DNA of 6,404 nt from an uncultured Acetatifactor sp. GTDB taxonomy: Bacteria; Bacillota; Clostridia; Lachnospirales; Lachnospiraceae. Below, piece after piece: positions 1 to 6,248 of the stretch (positions within the stretch are counted from its first letter, which is position 1; each line of letters starts with the position of its first letter). A program made the translations under genes and the position numbers. The stretch spans positions 1-6,404 of the forward strand of contig CAJUFI010000107.1 of NCBI GenBank assembly GCA_910585665.1. Direction: 5' to 3'. Below the pieces are notes generated by a model. It searched no databases. It was not told the origin of the DNA and saw nothing but the letters and a program-made list of their open reading frames with translations.

Positions 1-121
1 AATTTCCCGGCAGCCCCTTTTGTGCTGACGGCGGCTGCCTGGGGAGCGCAGGAGCAGAAGGGTTCCCCACAGGTTCAAGCGGAAGAAAAAAATCGCCCAG
101 CTCTTCATTTCGGACTGGCGG
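1..121. other. Unresolved leading segment
   Basis: No gene can be assigned with confidence. On the + strand, the frame beginning at base 1 is open from the window edge to a TGA at 163-165 (54 codons, starting NFPAAPFVLTAAAW). It could be the C-terminal tail of an upstream protein, overlapping the start of the GH3 remnant by about 44 bp. The frame beginning at base 3 is also open over most of the segment, so openness here is weak evidence. The frame of the remnant itself is open back to a TGA at 26-28, but the residues before Met at 122 are basic and resemble no family I recognise. No promoter or terminator is evident. Confidence 0.25.
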
Positions 122-550
122 ATGGGAAAGTATCCCGCGGCCAGTCCCATGAGCCCCAAGAATGAGCATATAATATTTGACGAGTCGGGCATACTGGATA
201 ATGGGGAGATTCGCAACAAGACCATTTTCGGGGAACAGTATCTGCCCGGGACCACGGCGCTGATCAAAGAATGGTTCAACCGGCATCTGATCCTGCGGGC
301 GAACCCCAGGCCGGAGGATCTGGCGGACTGACTGAACCAGATGCACGCCGTGGCGGAGGAGTGCGGGCATTTCGTGCCGGTGCAGGTCATGTCCAATTCC
401 CGGAACGAGAACGGGGAAGTGGTCTACGGCATGAACAACGCCTCGGGAGTGTTCGCCACCTGGCCGGGCACCCTGGGAATCGCCGCCGCCGTGAAGGGCA
501 CCGGGGACATGAAGATCGTGGACGGTTTCCATGGCGGTTCCCGCCCGTGA
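122..550 (+). pseudogene. Truncated, interrupted N-terminal fragment of a GH3-like glycosidase
   Basis: The reading frame from ATG 122 runs to an in-frame TGA at 329-331 and resumes in the same frame (Met at 341) to a TGA at 548-550. Joined, it reads about 136 residues that resemble the N-terminal part of a GH3 subgroup in Clostridia. An early stretch reads FGEQYLPGT. A helix NQMHAVAEECG is followed by a strand FVPVQVMSNSRN, the usual place of the IPV-x-x-x-SDPRN-type strand. ATWPGTLGIAAA matches the FPSPIGLAAT-like block. The TGA falls where LAD-W-LNQM would be natural, so TGG to TGA is the likely lesion. Similarity stops near 529 (IVDGF), where a longer protein should continue, and a short unrelated tail follows; this suggests a deletion joining the remnant to the GH2 leader. 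The intact downstream GH3 gene is too different to be its direct copy. The family call comes from recalled motifs and is moderate. Confidence 0.55.
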
Positions 551-593
551 GTCTGGAAAAACACCGGGTTTCGGTGACTACGAGTATAAATGC

Positions 594-599
594 AGGAGG
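594..599 (+). promoter_or_regulatory. Shine-Dalgarno site for the GH2 gene
   Basis: AGGAGG lies six bases before ATG 606. It decides the start: the same frame is open back to ATG 531, but that start has no comparable site, lies inside the end of the GH3 remnant, and would add 25 residues unlike a GH2 N-terminus. From 606 the protein begins MRNVINLNQDWRF, a typical GH2 opening. Confidence 0.85.
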
Positions 600-605
600 T
601 ACAGT

Positions 606-2873
606 ATGCGGAATGTAATCAATTTGAACCAGGACTGGCGTTTTGTCCGGGAGGACGCGGGGCTGCCCGCCCAGCTGCCCCGGGACTGGGAGAGGGTGGA
701 TCTGCCCCACACCTGGAACGCGGTGGACGGACATGACGGGAACGGCGGGTATTACCGGGGGAAGTGCTGGTATGCCAAAAGCTTCGAGACGCCCAGGCAG
801 CCCCTGGCAGGGGGCAGGGTGTTCGTGGAGGTTCTGGCGGCGGGGCAGCAGGCTTTTGTGTATGTCAACGGCAGGGAAGCGGCTTGCCATGAGGGCGGGT
901 ATTCGATTTTCCGTGCAGATATTACCGATTTGTGCAAAGAAGACGGAGAGAATCTCCTGGCAGTGGCCTGCAGCAACGAGAACAAGAGCAGCGTGTATCC
1001 CCAGGCGGCGGATTTCACCTTCTATGGCGGACTGTACCGGGGCGTGAACCTGATCAGCGTGCCGGAGGCCCATTTTGACCTGGAATATTACGGAGGCCCG
1101 GGGCTCCAGGTGACGCCCAGGCCCTGTGAGGACGGCGGGGCCGTGTTCGAGCTGGTCTCTTGGGTGAAGGGGGCGGACGAGAACTTCACCGTGCTGTATT
1201 CCGTTCAGAATGAGGACGGGGAGGAGGTGGCCTCCGCGGTGCGGCCTGCGGATCAGACCAAGGTCTCTGTCTATGTGCCGGATGCGGAGAGGTGGAATAT
1301 CGACGATCCCTGCCTGTACACCGTCACCGCCACATTGCAGCGGCGCAACGAAGCCTGCGATGAAATCTCCGTAAGGGCAGGCGTGCGGAGCTTCTCCTGT
1401 GACCCGGAGAAGGGATTCTGCATCAACGGCGTCTGGACGCCTCTGCGGGGGGTGAGCCGCCATCAGGACCGGCTGTACCGGGGGAATGCCCTCACCAGGG
1501 AGGAGCATTACGAGGATGCCTGGATCATCAAGGAGCTGGGGGCAAACACCATCCGCCTGGCCCATTACCAGCATTCCCAGGATTTCTACGATGCCTGCGA
1601 CGACCTGGGCTTTGTGGTCTGGGCGGAGATTCCTTTCATCAGCGTGATGAACGCGGATCCCGCGGCCCATGAGAACTGCATCAGCCAGATGAAGGAGCTG
1701 ATTATCCAGAATTACAACCATCCCTCCATCTGCTTCTGGGGCGTGTCCAATGAAATCCTCATCGGCGGCATCTCAGACCGGCTGGTGGAGAACCATAGGG
1801 AGCTGAACGCCCTGTGCAAGGAGCTGGACCCCACCAGGCTGACCACCATCGCCCATGTGTCCATGACGCCCATCGACGGCCCCATGCACGGGCTCACGGA
1901 CGTGGAGAGCTACAACCATTATTTCGGCTGGTACGGCGGGAAGATGGAGGACAACGGCCCCTGGCTGGACCATTTCCATCAGGCGCACCCGGAAATCTGC
2001 CTGGGCCTGTCCGAGTACGGCTGCGAAGGCATCGTCACTTACCATGGCCCCAATCCGGCCTGTAAGGACTACAGCGAGGAATACCAGGCCCTGTACCATG
2101 AGCATATGGCAAAGGTGCTGGACGAGCGGCCCTGGATATGGTCAAGCCATGTGTGGAACATGTTCGACTTCGGCTGCGCCGCAAGGAACGAGGGCGGCGT
2201 GGCAGGCCGGAACAACAAGGGGCTGGTGACCATGGACCGCAGGACGAAGAAGGACAGCTATTATGTTTACCAGGCTTACTGGAGCCGGGAGCCCATGATT
2301 CATCTCTGCGGCAGGCGCTATGCCCAGAGGGCCGGGGAGACCACCCGGATCAAGGTGTATTCCAATCAGCCTTCCGTAACCCTGTACGTGAACGGAAAGG
2401 CGGCAGGGGTGCAAAACGGCAGCAAGGTCTTCACCTTTGAGGCCGCCCTGGAGGAGGGGTTCAATAGGATTACCGCCGTGGCGGGGGATTTGAAGGACAG
2501 CATGACCCTGGAGAAAGTGGACAAAGAACCGTCCATTTATGTACTGCCTGAAGTCAATGAACGGGCGGAGGGCGTTGCCAACTGGTTCAGGCTGGCGGGA
2601 GACCTTGACCTGAAAGCGCCCATGGAGTTCCCGGAGGGAAGGTACAGCGTCAGGGACACTATGGAGGAGATCTCCAGGAGCCCGGAGGCCATGGAGGTGG
2701 TAGCCACAGCGGTGAAGCTGGCCACGAATATGAAGGTCGCGCCCGGCGAGGGGATGTGGGACATGATGAAATCCATGAGCCCCGAGAAAATGTGCCAAAT
2801 GGCCGGTTCCATGATGCCGGAGGGCTTCGTGGAGAGCCTGAACGCGAAATTGACCCGGATTGAGAAGAAGTGA
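606..2873 (+). CDS. Cytoplasmic GH2 beta-glycosidase (beta-galactosidase/beta-glucuronidase superfamily)
   Basis: Retaining exo-glycosidase of family GH2, 755 aa, with no signal peptide, so it should act on imported oligosaccharides. Domains: sugar-binding jelly roll at about 1-150, with LNQDWRF, DLPHTWN and the hallmark FYGGLYRGV at 139-147; Ig-like sandwich at about 160-263; TIM barrel at about 264-560; an Ig-like, DUF4982-type domain at about 565-630; and a tail at 640-755. Barrel motifs are GVSRHQD (282-288), the acid/base Glu383 in WGVSNEI and the probable nucleophile Glu470 in GLSEYG. N536-N537-K538 aligns with the N-x-K triad that contacts the substrate carboxylate in beta-glucuronidases. 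Many GH2 beta-galactosidases also have N-x-K before GLVT-x-DR, so it does not settle the substrate. The nearby uxuA gene favours a uronide; a beta-galactoside remains possible. The tail has 8 Met in 21 residues (717-737). Family assignment is firm; specificity is not. Confidence 0.93.
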   Translation: MRNVINLNQDWRFVREDAGLPAQLPRDWERVDLPHTWNAVDGHDGNGGYYRGKCWYAKSFETPRQPLAGGRVFVEVLAAGQQAFVYVNGREAACHEGGYSIFRADITDLCKEDGENLLAVACSNENKSSVYPQAADFTFYGGLYRGVNLISVPEAHFDLEYYGGPGLQVTPRPCEDGGAVFELVSWVKGADENFTVLYSVQNEDGEEVASAVRPADQTKVSVYVPDAERWNIDDPCLYTVTATLQRRNEACDEISVRAGVRSFSCDPEKGFCINGVWTPLRGVSRHQDRLYRGNALTREEHYEDAWIIKELGANTIRLAHYQHSQDFYDACDDLGFVVWAEIPFISVMNADPAAHENCISQMKELIIQNYNHPSICFWGVSNEILIGGISDRLVENHRELNALCKELDPTRLTTIAHVSMTPIDGPMHGLTDVESYNHYFGWYGGKMEDNGPWLDHFHQAHPEICLGLSEYGCEGIVTYHGPNPACKDYSEEYQALYHEHMAKVLDERPWIWSSHVWNMFDFGCAARNEGGVAGRNNKGLVTMDRRTKKDSYYVYQAYWSREPMIHLCGRRYAQRAGETTRIKVYSNQPSVTLYVNGKAAGVQNGSKVFTFEAALEEGFNRITAVAGDLKDSMTLEKVDKEPSIYVLPEVNERAEGVANWFRLAGDLDLKAPMEFPEGRYSVRDTMEEISRSPEAMEVVATAVKLATNMKVAPGEGMWDMMKSMSPEKMCQMAGSMMPEGFVESLNAKLTRIEKK

Positions 2874-2891
2874 AAATCTGGAGGGGCCAGG

Positions 2892-3005
2892 ATGTGTAAG
2901 GCAGCTTCGGGAATCAGGGGCGAAAGGCTTTGGGCGGAGTTGGGATATGGAGCCTGGCTTTTTCGGAACAGGATTGCGGGACGAGGGGATAGGATGAAAA
3001 AATAG
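2892..3005 (+). CDS. Possible 37-aa small ORF between the GH2 and GH3 genes
   Basis: ATG 2892 to TAG 3003-3005 encodes 37 residues beginning MCKAASGIRGERLWAELG and ending in GDRMKK. A purine-rich GGAGGGG (about 2880-2886) lies six bases upstream, so initiation is plausible. The peptide is basic with three aromatic residues in its middle, has no transmembrane segment and resembles nothing I know. It may be a real small protein, a translated leader that keeps ribosomes on the mRNA between the two glycosidase genes, or chance. Only the start signal supports it. Confidence 0.22.
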   Translation: MCKAASGIRGERLWAELGYGAWLFRNRIAGRGDRMKK

Positions 3006-3012
3006 AAACGCG

Positions 3013-3060
3013 GAAATGACATTGAATCGAAATGACTTTTAGCCGAAATAACAGAAAGGA
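3013..3060 (+). repeat. Three 16-bp spaced direct repeats upstream of the GH3 gene
   Basis: GAAATGAC occurs at 3013-3020 and 3029-3036, and GAAATAAC at 3045-3052, each exactly 16 bp apart. The eight bases between the cores are not conserved. The block is AT-rich and ends at the GH3 ribosome binding site. It may be a set of direct-repeat binding sites for a regulator or a decayed tandem duplication; three short cores could also arise by chance. Confidence 0.45.
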
Positions 3061-3072
3061 GAGGACGAAATT

Positions 3073-4848
3073 ATGGTCAACATGAAAGCGAAGCCCTTTT
3101 ATCTGTCCGACGAGGACTGTAAATGGGTGGAGGAAACAATCGCGGGCATGACCCTGGACGAGAAGATCGGGCAGCTTTTCTTCAACATGGGCTCCAGCAG
3201 GGACGAGGAATATCTGAAGATGACGGTGGAGAAATACCACATCGGCGGCATCCGCTACAATCCCGCCACGGCTGCCGAGGTGCAGGAACAGAACCGCATC
3301 CTCCAGGAGAACAGCAAGATTCCCCTGATCATCGCCTGCAACACGGAGAACGGCGGGGACGGCGCCTGTGTGGACGGCACCGCCATCGGCAGCCAGACCA
3401 AGATAGGCGCCACCCGGAATGTGCAGTACGCCTACCACCTGGGCCATATGGCCAACAAAGAAGCCGCGGCGATCGGCTGCAACCTCTCTTTTGCCCCGGT
3501 CGGCGACATCCTGTACAACTGGGAGAACCCGGTCATCGGCCTGAGGACATACGGGAACGATGCGGACAGGGTCATGGAGATGACGAAGGCCTACATGGAC
3601 GGGGCCCATGCCAATCCCGGCTTTTGCTGTGCCGCCAAGCATTTCCCCGGAGACGGGCTGGATTTCCGCGACCAGCATGTGGCCAACAGCGTGAATGATT
3701 TCAGCTGTGAGCAGTGGGACGTCACTTTCGGCAAAGTGTACCGGAACCTGATCGACAACGGCCTGGAGGCCATCATGGCGGGGCACATCATGCAGCCCGC
3801 TTACACAAGGCATTTCAACCCGGGGATAGCCGACGACGATATCATGCCAGCCACGCTGTCCCCGGAGCTGATAGGCGGCCTGCTCCGCGGGAAGCTGGGC
3901 TTCAACGGCATGGTGCTCACGGACGCTTCCCACATGGTGGGCCTGACCTGCCGCATGAAGCGCAAAGACCTGATGCCCGCGGCCATCGCTGCCGGTATCG
4001 ACATGTTCCTGTTCTTCAATGACATGGACGAGGATTTTGCGGCCATGAAGCAGGGGTATCTGGACGGCAGGATTACCGAGGAGCGCTTAAGCGATGCCCT
4101 GCACCGCATCCTGGCGCTGAAGGCCCACATGGGGCTGCACAGGAAGGCGAAGACGGAGTTAGTCCCGCCTAAGTCCCGGCTGGAGGAAATCGTGGGATGC
4201 GCGGAGCACAAGGCCATGCAGAAGGAGATTTCCGACAGGGCCGTCACCCTTGTGAAATACAAGGACAAGGACGTGCTGCCCCTGACCCCTGAGAAATATA
4301 GGAAAATCATGATCGTCTACGTGAAGGGGCTGGAAGCGCCGGGGCTTGGCTCGCTGTTGAACAAGAATAAGGTGTCCCCCGCGGATAAGCTGAAGGAAAA
4401 GCTGGAGGCGCGGGGCTTCCAGGTGTTCATTTATGAGAGCCCGATCCAGAAGATGCTGAAGGAAGCGGAAGCCGGCGGAAAGCCCAATCTCAACCTGTAT
4501 TTTGCCGGGAAGGATACCATAAAGGATTTCGTGGCAAAGCAGGATCTGATTATCACCGTGGTGGACATCGCGGGGGGATTCCAGCCGGTGGCCAGGCCGT
4601 CTTTCGGCATGACCAAGGGCGGCGGGGAGATTCCCTGGTATGTGCATGAGCTCCCGGTCATCGTCATAGGCACCAAGCAGCCTTTCGTGCTGGCGGACAT
4701 TCCTCAGGCGCGGACTTATATCAATACCTATGACGTGCTGGACAGCACTTTTGACGCGCTGGTGGAGAAGCTGATGGCGGGCGCGGAGGCTTTCGTGGGG
4801 CAGGATCCGGTGGATTCATACTGCGGAGTTTGGGATACCAGGCTGTAA
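3073..4848 (+). CDS. GH3 glycosidase, NagZ-like beta-N-acetylhexosaminidase type
   Basis: 591 aa, no signal peptide, hence probably cytoplasmic. An (alpha/beta) TIM-barrel domain covers about 10-355, from MTLDEKIGQLFFN to the helices after the nucleophile, and a C-terminal alpha/beta domain covers about 385-591 and ends GQDPVDSYCGVWDTRL. KHFPGDG followed by LDFRDQH (189-202) fits the NagZ signature KH(F/I)PG-x-G-x4-D-x-H, whose Asp-His pair supplies the general acid/base; here these are Asp200 and His202. The nucleophile is Asp284 in GMVLTDASHMVG. This favours a beta-N-acetylglucosaminidase, or related phosphorylase, over an ordinary beta-glucosidase. Differences from the signature are Asp for His/Leu after PG and Gln for Ser/Thr before His202. 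AAGGAGAGGA at 3056-3065 is the ribosome binding site; Met at 3082 is an alternative start. It is probably co-transcribed with the GH2 gene, as no terminator lies between them. Exact substrate unknown. Confidence 0.9.
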   Translation: MVNMKAKPFYLSDEDCKWVEETIAGMTLDEKIGQLFFNMGSSRDEEYLKMTVEKYHIGGIRYNPATAAEVQEQNRILQENSKIPLIIACNTENGGDGACVDGTAIGSQTKIGATRNVQYAYHLGHMANKEAAAIGCNLSFAPVGDILYNWENPVIGLRTYGNDADRVMEMTKAYMDGAHANPGFCCAAKHFPGDGLDFRDQHVANSVNDFSCEQWDVTFGKVYRNLIDNGLEAIMAGHIMQPAYTRHFNPGIADDDIMPATLSPELIGGLLRGKLGFNGMVLTDASHMVGLTCRMKRKDLMPAAIAAGIDMFLFFNDMDEDFAAMKQGYLDGRITEERLSDALHRILALKAHMGLHRKAKTELVPPKSRLEEIVGCAEHKAMQKEISDRAVTLVKYKDKDVLPLTPEKYRKIMIVYVKGLEAPGLGSLLNKNKVSPADKLKEKLEARGFQVFIYESPIQKMLKEAEAGGKPNLNLYFAGKDTIKDFVAKQDLIITVVDIAGGFQPVARPSFGMTKGGGEIPWYVHELPVIVIGTKQPFVLADIPQARTYINTYDVLDSTFDALVEKLMAGAEAFVGQDPVDSYCGVWDTRL

Positions 4849-4883
4849 AAAACTAGCCAGGCTGTAAAAAATTAGCCAGGCTG
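4838..4883 (+). repeat. 19-bp tandem repeat spanning the GH3 stop codon
   Basis: The unit ccaggctgtaaaaaactag occupies 4838-4856. A second copy with one change (c to t) is at 4857-4875, and a third partial copy (ccaggctg) is at 4876-4883. The first unit encodes the end of the protein and contains its TAA at 4846-4848, so the duplication extends the 3' untranslated region without changing the protein. The near identity suggests a recent slippage event. Confidence 0.9.
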
Positions 4884-4899
4884 CATGAGAAGTTCATTT

Positions 4900-4940
4900 G
4901 CCCGGAAGAATGCCCAAAGTGATGGGGCATTCTTCCGGGC
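4900..4940 (+). terminator. Perfect 16-bp stem-loop after the GH3 gene, possible terminator
   Basis: The arms at 4900-4915 (gcccggaagaatgccc) and 4925-4940 are exact reverse complements around a 9-base loop, starting 51 bp after the GH3 stop. Position and stability fit a transcription terminator separating the GH3 gene from uxuA. No T-run follows on either strand, so intrinsic termination is doubtful. It could instead protect the 3' end of the upstream mRNA or mark a factor-dependent end. Confidence 0.5.
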
Positions 4941-4985
4941 CTGGGGTGCAAGTGAGTTTGAATTTAGTATATTGGAAATTTGGAA

Positions 4986-5022
4986 TATAATGGTTGCATA
5001 AATTGGAAGAAGGTATTAAAAT
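4986..5022 (+). promoter_or_regulatory. Candidate promoter region of uxuA
   Basis: The segment 4941-5085 is clearly more AT-rich than the genes around it. Two sigma-A-like options are visible. One is a consensus -10 TATAAT at 4986-4991 with no good -35 at the right distance. The other is TTGCAT at 4994-4999, 17 bp before TAAAAT at 5017-5022; it would start transcription near 5029, at the edge of the cre site. The -35 match is poor, so the choice is uncertain. Three TTGGAA copies (4972, 4980, 5003) also lie here. Confidence 0.45.
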
Positions 5023-5029
5023 AAGGAAA

Positions 5030-5043
5030 TGTAAGCGCTTACA
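5030..5043 (+). promoter_or_regulatory. cre site (CcpA operator) upstream of uxuA
   Basis: TGTAAGCGCTTACA is a perfect 14-bp palindrome and fits the Firmicutes catabolite-responsive element consensus TGWAARCGYTWNCW at every position. It lies 42 bp before the uxuA start, at or just after the likely transcription start, where CcpA binding normally represses. This predicts repression of uxuA by preferred sugars. Another LacI-family regulator with a similar half-site could bind it instead. Confidence 0.82.
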
Positions 5044-5085
5044 ATATGTGGCGCAAAATAAAAAAGACAGGAGGGGTATCATTTT

Positions 5086-6183
5086 ATGGGAATGCAAATG
5101 GGTTTTCGCTGGTACGGCGAAGGCAATGACGACATCAAGCTGAGCGACATCAAGCAGATTCCGGGCGTGACCAGCATCGTGTGGGCGTTGCATGACAAAA
5201 TGCCCGGCGAGGTCTGGGAAGTGGAGGAGATTGCGCGGGTACAGAAAGCGCTGGAGCCCTATGGGTTCAACATGGACGTGGTGGAGTCGGTGAATGTCCA
5301 TGACGACATCAAGATCGGCCTGCCCAGCCGGGACGGGTATATCGCCAATTATATCCAGACCATACGGAATCTGTCCGGGTTCGGGGTGAAGGTGATCTGC
5401 TATAACTTCATGCCGGTGTTCGACTGGACGCGGACGGATCTGTTCCATCCGGTGGGGGACGGCTCCACGGCGCTGTATTACGAGGCCGGCAAGATTCATG
5501 ACGACCCCAAGGAGATGGCGGATTATATTTTGAACAATCTGCATGGCCTGACGTTCCCCGGGTGGGAGCCGGAGCGGATGGCGAAACTGGATGAGCTGTT
5601 CGAGGCTTACAAGCCTGTGACCAAGGAGAAGCTTTGGGAGAACCTGAAGTATTTCCTGGAGCAGCTGATGCCGGTGTGCCATGAGTGCGATATCAAGATG
5701 GCCATCCACATGGACGATCCCCCATGGGATATCTTCGGCCTGCCCAGGCTGCTGGTGGACGCGGCGTCCATTGACAAGTTCCTGGGGATGGTGGACGATC
5801 CCTATAATTGCCTTACCCTTTGTTCCGGCAGCCTGAACGCGAATCCGGAGAACAATGTGGCAAGTATCGTCCGCAAGCACTGCGACAGGATCGCGTTTGC
5901 CCATATCCGCAATGTGAAGCACTTCGAGAACGGGGATTTCTCCGAGGCCAGCCACAGGGACTGCGACGGGGACACAGGCATCCTGGATATCCTCAAGGCA
6001 TACCATGACTGCGGGTTCGAGGGCTATATCCGCCCTGACCACGGGCGGCATCTGTGGGATGAAGGCCCCGGAAACGTGCGCCCCGGATACGGCCTGTATG
6101 ACCGGGCTTTGGGCATTATGTATATGTGGGGCATTTGGGACATGCTGGATAAGCTGGACATGCTGGATAAGCTGGACAGGTAG
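5086..6183 (+). CDS. uxuA: Mannonate dehydratase
   Basis: Catalyses D-mannonate to 2-dehydro-3-deoxy-D-gluconate plus water (EC 4.2.1.8), a cytoplasmic step of glucuronate catabolism. The protein is 365 aa, close to the family size, and begins with the characteristic FRWYG. Conserved blocks include LPSRDGYIANYIQTIRNL, YNFMPVFDWTRTDL, IHMDDPPWDIFGLPR, LCSGSLNANPEN, FAHIRNV and RPDHGR. By family knowledge, His208, Cys246, His273 and Asp318 are the likely metal-site residues. One change is Met209 where family members usually have Pro (HPDDPPW). ATG 5086 is chosen because AGGAGG at 5069-5074 precedes it at 11 bases; Met at 5092 or 5098 would be farther away. It has its own promoter region and cre site, so it is probably expressed apart from the GH genes. 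The last 14 residues (DMLDKL twice, then DR) are encoded by a tandem repeat and replace the usual C-terminus. Confidence 0.96.
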   Translation: MGMQMGFRWYGEGNDDIKLSDIKQIPGVTSIVWALHDKMPGEVWEVEEIARVQKALEPYGFNMDVVESVNVHDDIKIGLPSRDGYIANYIQTIRNLSGFGVKVICYNFMPVFDWTRTDLFHPVGDGSTALYYEAGKIHDDPKEMADYILNNLHGLTFPGWEPERMAKLDELFEAYKPVTKEKLWENLKYFLEQLMPVCHECDIKMAIHMDDPPWDIFGLPRLLVDAASIDKFLGMVDDPYNCLTLCSGSLNANPENNVASIVRKHCDRIAFAHIRNVKHFENGDFSEASHRDCDGDTGILDILKAYHDCGFEGYIRPDHGRHLWDEGPGNVRPGYGLYDRALGIMYMWGIWDMLDKLDMLDKLDR

Positions 6184-6246
6184 GATAAGCTGGACAAGTG
6201 GGATAAGCTGGACAGGTAGGATAAGCTGGACAAGTAGGATAAGCTG
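6139..6246 (+). repeat. Six-copy 18-bp tandem array overlapping the end of uxuA
   Basis: Units start at 6139, 6157, 6175, 6193, 6211 and 6229. Each ends in the invariant half gataagctg; the first half varies (gacatgctg twice, gacaggtag, gacaagtgg, gacaggtag, gacaagtag). The period is a multiple of three, so the uxuA frame is kept: two units encode DMLDKL, and the third contains the stop TAG 6181-6183. At the same codon the later units have TGG, TAG and TAG. Confidence 0.95.
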
Positions 6247-6248
6247 GA

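Noticed and set aside
169..174. TATAAT inside the GH3 remnant
   Set aside because: It is explained by the His-Ile-Ile codons and has no -35-like hexamer 16-18 bp upstream.
329..331. TGA as a recoded codon (selenocysteine or altered code)
   Set aside because: The GH2 gene uses TGA as a stop, the fragment is also truncated downstream, and no selenocysteine-type stem-loop is evident after it; simple pseudogene decay explains it.
585..590. TATAAA as -10 element for the GH2 gene
   Set aside because: It would start transcription within or just after the AGGAGG site at 594-599, leaving no usable ribosome binding site, and no -35 is apparent.
387..1721. Minus-strand open frame opposite the GH2 gene
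   Set aside because: Its translation is low-complexity His/Pro/Val-rich with no domain, and the opposite strand encodes a clear GH2 enzyme.
2914..3933. Minus-strand open frame opposite the GH3 gene
   Set aside because: Mirror of GH3 codons; no family motif or start signal, and it crosses the intergenic spacer.
4972..5008. Three TTGGAA hexamers as regulator half-sites
   Set aside because: Spacings of 8 and 23 bp are irregular and the hexamers are short in AT-rich DNA, so chance is likely.
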